Shown one piece after another: positions 55,640-64,000 of a stretch of DNA of 64,000 bases. The notes beneath the pieces were generated by a model. The model had not been told where the DNA came from and did no database searches. It saw nothing but the letters and a program-made list of their open reading frames with translations. Position 1 is the first letter of the stretch; every line of letters begins with the position of its first letter. The translations under genes and the position numbers were made by a program. The stretch comes from Ceratodon purpureus (Eukaryota; Streptophyta; Bryopsida; Pseudoditrichales; Ditrichaceae). Location of the stretch: positions 68,688,674 through 68,752,673 of the forward strand of contig CM026426.1 of the NCBI GenBank assembly GCA_014871385.1, read 5' to 3'.

Positions 55640-57900
55640 CTACTTTTTTACAGACTTCTTCCTCTTCTTTACCTGTGAAACCGCCTGTAGCTTCTCTTGC
55701 GACCTTGTCATAACTCTACGTAGTCCAGCCGGAGACTTTACCGGGGCTTGAGGACAGTCACTGTCATCCTTAGAATCTTCCCCAACCTCTACAACACCCT
55801 GCTGAAAACCCTGCCTTGCTGCCAAATCCGTGAGCTCTAAGAGTGTGGTGGTCTTCGCACTGTATAGATTCTCCATTGAAGTGGGAAACTCTTCTTCCTC
55901 CTTCTCTGGTTCCATCTTCTTCTTCCTCTTCTTTGATCCACTTGTGTTGCTCTTCTTCTCCATTACCCTCTCAGCATGCCCAACCTGTACATCTTCCTCA
56001 TCCTGTAGCTTGTCTTCTTCATTCGTAAGCGATTTCTCTTCTCCGACCTTGTCAACCTCCGGGCCTACCTCCTCCATGTTTGGCACATCCCTAATCTTCT
56101 TCTTCTCATCCTTAATCTTTTTCTTCGCAGGTGACTTCTCCGATGTCTTCAACACTGTCTTCTCTGGTGTTCTGAAGATCTCTTCCTCTAGTGCTTCTAA
56201 TATTAGCTCTCCGGCCCCAACAGTTGTCGTCACTTCAATCTTCCTTGTATTGCGCCCCTCCAAACACTCGGAACTAGGAACCTCCACTCCTGCTGTCGTC
56301 TTTGACTGGTCCTCCTCTACAGTAATCGTCACCGTTGTTGGAGCTACAATCTCTTCGATCGGAGCCACAACATGCTCATCTCTAGCAATCTTCACCCTCA
56401 GCGGCTCCTGTGGGCTTATAAACAGTGGGTCATAGGACTTTAGAGTAGGCATCCTCGGACCATCCTCTTCTTCCTCGTCTTCCTCCTCTGAAGCTTCACG
56501 CTCCTTGGAATCCACAGATTTATCACCTTCAGAGTCCTCTTCCTCCTCACCTGAGACAGTAGTTCCAGAAGAGGATGGCAGCTTCAAGTTTTGCGTTTCC
56601 CGTTCGTCACCACTCGGTGGCTTATCTCCACTGAGCAGATCAAGCTCAACCCCTTTATCTCGCACCGCACCCTTCACCAAACATTCAAAGACGACCCCAT
56701 CCACCTTTTGCAATTTGTTTCTCTTAGTTTTCTTACTGTTAACCCTTCCCTTGCGGGTCACGTCCTTCACGGTGCGTTGCAAAGGGTTTAGCAACGCAGC
56801 AGGGGAGAGTCCAGGGCCACCCGCAAGAGAGCTTGTTGCTTGGCTCGCGTCACCCTCAGTAAAATGGGCTGGTGATTACCTTGAAGTAGGGGGAGCGTTT
56901 TTCTGATACGACAAGCCTGAAGTCCCACAAAAATATTGTTGTTAATTAAAAATTCGAACCACATCTTAAAACAGACAGTACTTCTATGACGTGACAACGT
57001 ACAACGGGGGGTGCATACAATAGTACTAATAATACTAACAAGTCATACTGCATGCACCCAGGAACAATACCATAAGTACATATGCAAAAATAAGTCTTAC
57101 CTCATAGTATACAATGCGTACAAAAGCAGAGTGTTCGTAACTCGAGTATAAGATGCACGTGGAGTACATGAAGAAAAGTACCTAAGCATTAGTCAACTTA
57201 TATAACAAGTACTCTATTGTCCTCGTATGTACTTCCAATACATAAACTAGATATATCAATTACTCTAAAATACTCTTACATACTTCCAATACATTCAGCA
57301 TAGTTATTTCTAAGTACACTTAATGTACAAAACGACTTCTAATATCACATTGTATATTACGACTTCTGATGAGGTAGGGAGTCAATGTACACTGAAATAC
57401 ATACCCTTTAACCTAGTCAGTATGTGGAGAACTATAAGTGTACTAGAAGTATATTGCATTGAAATTACAAGGTCCATTCAGCTCACACATTAGTACTCTA
57501 GACACTGTGAATACGTAACAGTGGCAGCGGACAACACAAATCACGTTGACGAATGTGCTTCTTAGTACTCTAGAGTAGCACGTACTTTACATGTAGTGCC
57601 AACCACCGTTTACAAACTATACAATCTACAAAAATGTATAATTAGCTCACCCTTAAACTACAAAACGAAGACCTAACGTACTTACGGTATATTCTGATTC
57701 ACTCATAAGAGGCTAAACCATACTTCTAGGTACTAACGAATCACCAGGAACATATAGATTCCAGACTTGAAAACTTACCCGCATTCGGACAAGTTGCTTT
57801 TGCTTCCTCCATCCTCAGTTGCAAGGTTTTCCTTTGCTCCTCAGCACATCCAAGCATCTCGGCCCTCTCAAGCATCTCAACACTAGGCTCTCCCCACCCA
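55640..57900 (-). CDS. acidic/basic low-complexity gene of C2
   Basis: The main frame, about 56,794-55,640, encodes a charged protein rich in E, K, D, S and T with several possible nuclear-localisation patches (KKRKKK, VKKRKKSVKK at the end). Possible upstream exons: ~56,938-56,902 and 57,900-57,779, the latter reading EMLERAEMLGCAEEQRKTLQ before a GTAAGT donor. It lies immediately upstream of the SET gene on the same strand, as the charged exons do in C1, so it may be the N-terminal half of one SET protein. The opposite-strand frames are shadows. Confidence 0.45.
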
Positions 57901-58075
57901 AAACTCTTATGTCAATTCGGATGTGATAAAATATTGCACCCCTTAGCAGTACATGTACCTCCATGCACAAAAACAACCGATGCACAATAGGGATGATACA
58001 AGTGCCTACAAGATGATACAATAATAACACCATATTCGTTATTTTGGGAGATTTATCACCTCCTAAAATAATGCA

Positions 58076-58712
58076 TTAGGTCAAGTCGAGCTAAAATGGG
58101 CACAATGGTCTCATACTTGGCAAGGAAAAGCTTATAAGCAATTTCCATTAATTTGGGAGATTATCACACACTAGTAATGGGAAATGAAAGAACTGGATGG
58201 TTTACTAGAAATATATGAAAAAGTACAAGGTAGGTCGAACCACCCTAAATGAACATCATGTGAATAACAAGAAATGGACACAACGGATATGCTGGGCAAA
58301 CTTATATTATATATATGTGTGGAAATACAATTTAGGTCGACACTCCTTAAATGTTGAATCCGTGACAGGCTCTTTCAGACCTGTACAAACAATCAAGTTG
58401 TTCGACCAACATAGCTGCCTACAGTTTCCACAATATCCAAGAACATACGGACTTCAGTATAGTCCCATGCCAACAAATGTATGTTATCGGCTCTACTTCA
58501 GAAATCCAAACTATGAACTTCAACGCCAAATGTAGTTTAGGTCACCTCGACCTAAACTACGGTCTATAATGTGGTACACATGATAAATAAGGAATGGACT
58601 GAAACACTTAAGTAGCGTTCCCTCCAATTAAATATATGTAATTAGCTAGTATTCAAAACATAAATACGCTAGAACTAATACGCTATAACTGATTAGGTCA
58701 ACTCGAGCTAAA
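58076..58712. repeat. five B palindromes at the left of B
   Basis: Copies at 58,076, 58,231, 58,331, 58,532-58,560 and 58,693. The copy at 58,532 has 11-bp arms, GTAGTTTAGGT and ACCTAAACTAC. The others match TTAGGTCAAGTCGAGCTAAA with changes. They lie beyond the 3' end of the B transposase gene. Confidence 0.8.
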
Positions 58713-58844
58713 CATCTACCTTTGTCTTGAAAACATAATGTTGGATGAAGGGACGAACGGTATTCAGTTCAGTCGTCTTCAAACAAATATAAGTGATCTG
58801 ACTAAATTCAAAACTTCAAGACTACCAACTTGAAAGCTACATGT

Positions 58845-60456
58845 TTATTTAGAATCCGGAGAAACAAATCTCTCCAAGGAGGCCTTTATAATGTCCAGTT
58901 GTTTGAGTGGAATCTTCAACGTTGGATCCTTGCTAAGCCCCCGCTCGTTGACATTTTTTTTAACTTTTGATTTCCAAGCTGTTATGACAGCGTTAGTACT
59001 CTGCCACGACTCGGGTACATCCTTCTCAACTGTCCAAGGAAGTCTCCCATCCACATCCCAGCCGGTATAGAATTTCAAAACATTTTCATCTCGGGAAATT
59101 GGACGGTAGAAATCTACTTGGATCGTGTTCGGGAGGTCAGGGTTCGAATTAGGGTCAATCAAGGCCCTCGCAAGCCAGAATGAACGATCGTCTTCATCGC
59201 AGGGTTGTAATGCTAAGAAGTACCCTGCAAAAAGGTCTCGCGCAACACGGAATGACGATCCTGGCCGATCTCGTTCGTGACCAACAAAGTGATCATCCTC
59301 TGCGAACTCCTCGCGCAAAGTTCCATCTTCCTGAAACTCGTCTTCGACGGAGTGAGCGAGCCGAGTGGATGGCCAAATACCATGCTCCAAGGTGAGGACT
59401 ACATCAAAGGGGATGGCAAGAGCCTCTTTAACATCGTTCCAGTAGTATGAGAGTGGCTCATAGATTCTTCTGGACTCGACTGAATCAGAAGATAGCCTCT
59501 CCCAATGATCTACAAAACCCAACAACCCCTAAATCACATCAGGCAGGTGCCGCATCTCGCAAGGCGCCACGGCACCAGGAACACCACGGGGCCATAAAGA
59601 TCGACCTTCTGAATCCTCCTTCTACAACTTGATGCCACAACCATCTCCTTTTGGCAACCAGTCGTCGTCGTGACAGAAGATTTTATACTTCATGAGTGGG
59701 CATCCTGAAGAATCAACATAGAACTTGAACTGATGAGCTTTAGTGTGACCCATTAACATGTTGTCGCCATCAAGCATCCACTCCGCGATGGATTTCTTGA
59801 AATCTGGGACCTCCTGAATGAGATGAGGAATTGTTGGTACAACTTCATTTTTCATGAAGGACTTCATGAGGAGAGGTACTGTGGGGAAGTCCTCCCTCCG
59901 CAAAGCCATGCTCCATCGCCCGAAAAGGGCATCAATATCGTCATGAGTATGGTTGACCAGCATGAAGTTCACGTACACTTTGCAAAACACCCGCTTCGCG
60001 ACTAATACAAATCTATTCTTGTTATCGCTGACAGCGTTATCCATTTAGACGTTAAGAATGGGAGGCAAGGGTTTAGCAGCAACAGGAACCTTAGGAGGAG
60101 GGCCAAGAGGATCCAAACACATCTCTGAACCATGCAAAAGCGCGGCATACAATGGGTGAGACGGATTTTCTTGAAAGAGTTTCCTCGAGGTGGATTTAGG
60201 GGGTGACTCAAGATCCCGAAGGAGCTTTGCAAATGATCCGACTGTGTAATTAGCGTCGTGTGAGTAAATGTCAAGGCCATAATGGGCGTAACGCTGATCC
60301 ACATGCCCATGAGCAAGCATTCTGGTGACAGCGAGAAGAAGCTTCATGAGACCGTCTAAGTGTTTGACCTTGTGGAATAAGGCCGGCGATGCTGTCTTGG
60401 AGTGGTCCATCTTGTCATGCATAATTGTAAGAACTTCATGAGGAGTAGCCTTGGAC
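58845..60456 (-). pseudogene. transposase remnant of B (DUF7869-type)
   Basis: The remaining part starts after an ATTCAG acceptor (60,456) with IMHDKMDHSKTASP, then GHVDQRYAHYG, MDNAVSDNKNRF and LVNHTHDDIDALFGRWSMAL, aligning with A's motifs in the same order. The C-terminal region ARDLFAGYFLAL, FWLARALIDP, TIQVDFYRP matches the small barrel-like domain in A. Lesions: TAA at 60,045-60,047 (where A has glutamine), TAG at 59,622-59,624 and another TAG near 59,529. All sequence N-terminal to the HDKMD motif is missing. Confidence 0.75.
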
Positions 60457-60464
60457 CTGAATCG

Positions 60465-60554
60465 ATTTAGGTAGCTCGGCTTGAGCTAAAATCCTGGGAT
60501 GTCATGTGTTATATTTTGTAATTGAACCACCATTTAGCTCGAATCGAGCTAAAT
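60465..60554. repeat. two B palindromes between the divergent genes
   Basis: ATTTAGGTAGCTCGGCTTGA-GCTAAAAT (60,465-60,492) and ATTTAGCTCGA ATCGAGCTAAAT (60,532-60,554) occupy the ~140-bp gap between the first remaining exons of the two divergent genes. Both exons open with splice acceptors, so the gap is intron sequence from two different genes. Confidence 0.85.
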
Positions 60555-60595
60555 GGTTTTGAATTTGTCTAATGTTAAACGTCTCCTCCTTGCAG

Positions 60596-62035
60596 TGAGG
60601 AGAAAGCAAGGGTACTTGAGGCGCTACAGCATTTTTTCAAGCCTGTTCCTAACTCTGATTTGGACGACGATGACGGGGATGACTCAAGAATATTTGAGGC
60701 TTGGACCTTGAAAGACCCCTTGAAGGTCAAAAATCGGACATTGCGATGGGTTGCACACACCCCATATCTTACCTTCGCTACCATTTTCAAGGGTGAAGTC
60801 CAAGATCCCCTGGTCATCGACATGGAACAAAGGTTACCGAGTTTGACCATAAGGGGAAAGAGCACATAAAGATCCTCTGCTCATCTATGGGGACTAATCC
60901 ATACCTCTTCACCATAGTAGTAGACGTAGCAGATAACCTCTTCGACCCGATTTCTTTATTGGAAAGTCTATCAAATTTATGCTTCGATGAGATAGTGAAG
61001 ACATTGAGGCAAGAAGTACTAGACAAGAAGTGGGCAACAAAAGATGGACGTACTCTCCTGGCAAAGTCCCTAGCATTCAAATTGATGAAATTTCTGAGCA
61101 GCCTTACGCTCGCCGCAACAAAGGCAAAGGTTAGGCTAACCCTGGGAAAATCTCATATAGACGTTTCCGGAGTGACTGCAACCGGGAGCCAAATGGGAAG
61201 CCAACAGACAGGACGCAATAGGGGCAGAGCAATAGTTCCTTCACAAAGCCGGGGCGCTTCTGCAACTCCCACACCCCTCTCACCATTGAAGAAGAAAGGC
61301 CTCAAGAAGAAAACTGACAAGCCAAAGCCCAAAGAGGACTTGCTCTTATCTGCGGAGGACTTGGCAACAAGTTTTAACTCTGTTCTTGTGGAACTTCCAA
61401 AGGTGAACAAGGTTGGAGAGGTCCTGGACTTCGATAGTGCCAATCGAATTTACCAGGGTTTCTTTGCTGATTGCCAGGAGGAGTTCGTCTTCAAAACGAA
61501 TGGGCAACCAAAGAAGATTAGTGTGGACGTGACGCGGTGCAAGCCCGCGCCCGCCCATTGGACTATCCGTGCATATGAAAAGCGTGGCATGGAGGAGATG
61601 AAGAATTACTTGATCAAGATGCCGGATAGGACACAGAAACAAACCCTGTGTGTGATGCCAGATACGGCTGCAAGACCACAACAAGAAGACAATCTAAGGG
61701 GCTACACATTCTGGATCATCAACGGGCAACACAGCGTTGCGGCGTCCAAATCACTCATCGAGGATAACGCCAGTGAGGAGTTGCTGAGGGACTTTAGGAG
61801 GTGGGACGCGTACAGCGTTTGGACCCACGATTATGATAAGTTGCGGAAGATCTTAGCATTTTATAATCGGGTGAACCATTTGGCACCCTTTAAGCCAACT
61901 TGGGCAAGCAATATCATTGCCGCCAGGACAGTGTGGAAGAAGTATGGTAAGCCGCAACCAAAACATGCCGCCGCTGGTGCAACCGAGTCTAGGACTACAG
62001 GTTCGAGAAGAAATCCAGCCTTGGAGACTTATGAC
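60596..62035 (+). pseudogene. ParB-like domain exon of B
   Basis: The exon opens after CCTTGCAG and ends at GTAAGT. It aligns with A's ParB-like exon: LEALQHFFKPVPN, a shared middle region (NPYLFTIVVDVADNLFDP), a basic linker (LKKKGLKKKTDKPKPKED), then FWIINGQHSVAASKSLIED and RKILAFYNRVNHLAPFKPTW. One frame shift near 60,828 separates the first 230 bp from the rest. The NGQH motif lies at about 61,709-61,750. The linker between is diverged in sequence but similar in length and charge. Confidence 0.55.
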
Positions 62036-62064
62036 GTAAGTTCACTGACTCATTAGCATTAGCA

Positions 62065-62154
62065 ATTTAGCTCGACTCGAGCTAAATGTAGATAATCTTC
62101 TTTGCTTTTAATGATCTGGTATATCTAACGCACTTTAGCTCAAGTCCAGCTAAA
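62065..62154. repeat. two B palindromes in an intron
   Basis: ATTTAGCTCGACTCGAGC-TAAAT at 62,065-62,087 and TTTAGCTCAAGTCCAGCTAAA at 62,134-62,154, between the GTAAGT at 62,036 and the next coding segment. The matching intron in A holds five A-type palindromes. Confidence 0.9.
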
Positions 62155-62194
62155 GTGTAATTGCGTGAAATCATCATCTAAGGTTTCTTCCTAT

Positions 62195-63495
62195 GATAAT
62201 GCGGAACTTTGTGGAAGCAATCAGAGAGCGCTTCGCAATGATCGATGTGGCAAAGCATCAAGCCCTGGTGGCGAAGAAGGGAGGGAAGAACACTATCTCC
62301 CTGACAAACGAGCTGGAGATCATCACATCCAGTGATGAGACCTAGGACCTGTGGAAGGAGGTGATCGCGTCTGCGGCATGTGGTGGACTTATAGATCCCG
62401 AAGGAGTTCTTCAAATGGCTCGGGAACTTGTCAGAGGCGGATCACCACAAGCTCTGTAAGCACATCCTGCATAAGTCTGGGCCAAGTCGGAAGTACACAT
62501 ATCCGAAGGTTGTCATTAAGCAGAATACGAATGTACTGGACGACTGCTACTCGGTCAAGGAGTGGGTAGAGCGGAGAAAACGTAAGGCTGTAGCTCAAGC
62601 GGAGCTGAACAAGATTAAACCGACCCTACATCTAATCAAGAGAGGCGTCTTTGATGTACCGGCTTGGAAGCAGTTCAAGAAGGCTTACCATGTCTCCAAG
62701 GAGTCCAAGCACGTTTTGCTTGCTTGGGGTATACTGGACTAACTCCAGAGCTACACAGTACCGCAACCAGCCCGCCAAGGATCTTTGCCCATATGCGGTT
62801 GAGTTCTTTAGAAACTTCCTTCAGGTTCGAGATGGGTTTCAGAGTCCATCAGCTCAGATGTGGTTTCTCCCATTCATCAGGGAGCCTCAACTTGCCTTCA
62901 GATCTTGGCCCTCCGATGTATGGAGGTGTTGGTGCGACGCTCTCACATTAGGAATCATTGACTTCCGGTTCCTCCCAACCTACAAGACAAGGCATAACTA
63001 CACTTTGGAGAACCCCTTCTTCATGGAGTTCTTCCAAATGATCGATGACTATGGACAGCCCCACTTCAACGATGTTCGGCACTGGCTTCTCATTTGCGGA
63101 GACGATGAGGACTTCGCCCAGGTGCTAACGTGGGTGGAGCGAAACACCTTGAGTGGTCGCAAAAAAGTCAATTCCGAGCTCCTAACGAGCGACTCGATGG
63201 ACACCCCCCAAAGAGCAGAATCGCGTTGGAACCCGTCCGACTCCTGTTTCTCATTGATGATAATTTACTTGAGAACGAAGTGTCAACGCCAGAACCTCTG
63301 AGCGAGTACAGAATGGTGGATCACCCACTGTACAAGGACAACAGGAAGTTCAACGAAAGGAAGTACACGCTTTATCCATCGCAGTTAAGGATGGAGTTCT
63401 ACCTGCAGGTCCATGACACTTTCTGCAAAAGCAGGGAGGCCGCGTATCAGCTATATGGTGGAACAAGCCCCTATTGGCCGCCACGGGCCGCCACG
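62195..63495 (+). pseudogene. counterpart in B of A's large unknown domain
   Basis: The broken reading follows A's 37.7-36.4 kb exon in order: FVEAIRERFAMIDVAKHQAL, then DLWKEVIASAACGGLID, FFKWLGNLSEADHHKLCKHI, YRNQPAKDLCPYAVEFF, LAFRSWPSDVWRCWCD, RLLFLIDDNLLENEV and EFYLQVHDTFCKSREAAY. Lesions: TAG at about 62,342, frame shifts near 62,397, 62,742 and about 63,210 (by a C6 run). It ends at a GTAAGT donor (63,496). No biochemical function can be assigned. Confidence 0.6.
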
Positions 63496-63511
63496 GTAAG
63501 TGTTTCCACAC

Positions 63512-63603
63512 TTTAGCTCGAGTCGAGTTAAATTGTTCTACTGTTTTGATTCTATGAACCAAGTATGCATACACTTCAACACTTTAGCTCGAGTCGACCT
63601 AAA
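63512..63603. repeat. two B palindromes in the next intron
   Basis: TTTAGCTCGAGTCGAGTTAAA at 63,512-63,532 and TTTAGCTCGAGTCGACCTAAA at 63,583-63,603, inside the intron 63,496-63,634. Confidence 0.9.
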
Positions 63604-63634
63604 CCTTGTTTACCTTGCGTTCGGTTTTTTTCAG

Positions 63635-64000
63635 ATGCTCTCGATCTTGGCTTTCGTCGTCGCGGATGATAGTGAATCAGCTCATATGATCAAAGCCAAG
63701 TCACTTGGTTTGACTCTGGACCCAATCCATTTTAATGTCGACGCATATTATGTTGATAAGGAACGCTTTCCGGAATATGGTAGAGCCGTGCGGAGAGGGA
63801 AAGGCAGAGCTGTGGAGGAGGGTGACAATGTAGAACTGGAGGAGGATGCCCCTACCGAAGAACAAACCCCCTCCTCTAGTGTTGCAGACATCAGCAATGA
63901 GGGCCATGCTCCGCCTTCAGATCTAGTGAGCCAGACAGCATCTGAAGGTAGAGTGGGGAGAAGACTCGATTTCCCTGAGGTTGACATTACGCGTACGGAC
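63635..64000 (+). CDS. acidic exon of the large B gene, runs off the window
   Basis: After TTTTTTCAG the frame is open to the window end. It starts MLSILAFVVADDSESAHMIK and turns acidic (EEGDNVELEEDAPTEEQ), matching A's exon at 35,902-35,627 in position and style. The HAD part seen in A would lie further right, outside this window. Confidence 0.55.
   Translation, partial: MLSILAFVVADDSESAHMIKAKSLGLTLDPIHFNVDAYYVDKERFPEYGRAVRRGKGRAVEEGDNVELEEDAPTEEQTPSSSVADISNEGHAPPSDLVSQTASEGRVGRRLDFPEVDITRTD

Larger units (their letters stand above)
53816..57900. mobile_element. element C2 (GTAC-rich, C1-related)
   Basis: From the G2 integrase break to the start of B, non-coding sequence is again crowded with GTAC words (for example 53,940-54,080 and 56,980-57,720). 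It encodes a SET protein homologous to that of C1. No terminal repeat was found. It may be the other part of C1 or a second family member. Confidence 0.55.
57900..64000. mobile_element. element B, partial (TTTAGCTCGAGTCGAGCTAAA family)
   Basis: It contains a transposase remnant homologous to A's on the minus strand, a divergent plus-strand gene homologous to A's ParB-like gene, and about 11 palindromes distinct from those of A. The left limit is approximate and no TIR was identified. The right end is beyond the window. The gene order mirrors A read backwards, with the central promoter region absent. Confidence 0.7.

Noticed and set aside
55830..56435. Plus-strand S/F-rich frame
   Set aside because: It is antisense to the charged minus-strand C2 gene. 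The phenylalanine/serine bias reflects GAA/GAG/AAG codons opposite.
16471..57900. C1 and C2 as one proven element split by G2 and A
   Set aside because: I could not find matching terminal repeats or a target duplication at 29.19 kb and 53.82 kb. Both G2 edges look truncated, so one element or two remains open.
62430..63500. DNA N6-methyltransferase in element B based on SPYWPP
   Set aside because: The short SPYW string lies at an exon end, and neither a matching AdoMet motif nor conservation in A's counterpart supports it.
1..64000. tRNA, rRNA or riboswitch genes
   Set aside because: No segment showed cloverleaf consensus boxes, rRNA core words or known aptamer motifs on either strand.

Overview
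The window looks like nuclear DNA of a green plant or streptophyte alga. The signs are GT-AG introns, a plant-type lipid phosphate phosphatase remnant, SUVR-like SET genes, CCCTAAA-type telomere-like repeats and Ty3/gypsy retroelements. A Chara-like charophyte would fit, but that is an inference from general impression. I see no rRNA, tRNA or CRISPR array. Most of the 64 kb is mobile DNA nested in mobile DNA.

Layout. 1-3.6 kb: satellite of ~75-bp units, first in one orientation and then inverted, then a dimeric variant. 5.3-6.0 kb: protein kinase ORF. 7.4-8.7 kb: decayed exons of a PAP2 lipid phosphate phosphatase and a P4-ATPase. 10.0-16.5 kb: a gypsy-type retroelement (G1) with gag and protease but no reverse transcriptase, then a probable LTR. 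16.5-29.2 kb: large DNA element C1, with a SUVR-like SET gene, a decayed transposase-like gene and introns crowded with GTAC motifs. 29.2-31.2 kb plus 53.3-53.8 kb: a second gypsy element (G2; RT, RNase H, integrase) split by element A. 31,170-53,341: element A, 22,172 bp, with exact 26-bp terminal inverted repeats and a 4-bp GTTA target duplication. 53.8-57.9 kb: C2, related to C1, with another SET gene. About 57.9 kb to beyond the window end: element B, homologous to A.

The main observation is a system shared by these elements. A and B each have a DUF7869-type (RNase H-like) transposase candidate, divergent from a large multi-exon gene whose protein contains a ParB/sulfiredoxin-like GGQH/NGQH motif. 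C1 has a more distant transposase-like gene and SUVR-like SET genes. Each element is sprinkled with its own short palindromic motif, mostly in introns and just upstream of its main genes. In A this is ATCGGGRGATCYCYCGAT, about 40 copies. In B it is TTTAGCTCGAGTCGAGCTAAA, about 11 copies. In C it is dense GTAC with CAAA flanks. I infer that these are element-specific binding sites for the element's own proteins, possibly a transposase or a ParB-like factor acting like ParB on parS. A's transposase gene is intact (425 + 655 codons, one intron). B looks internally deleted and frame-damaged, and C1's transposase gene carries stops.
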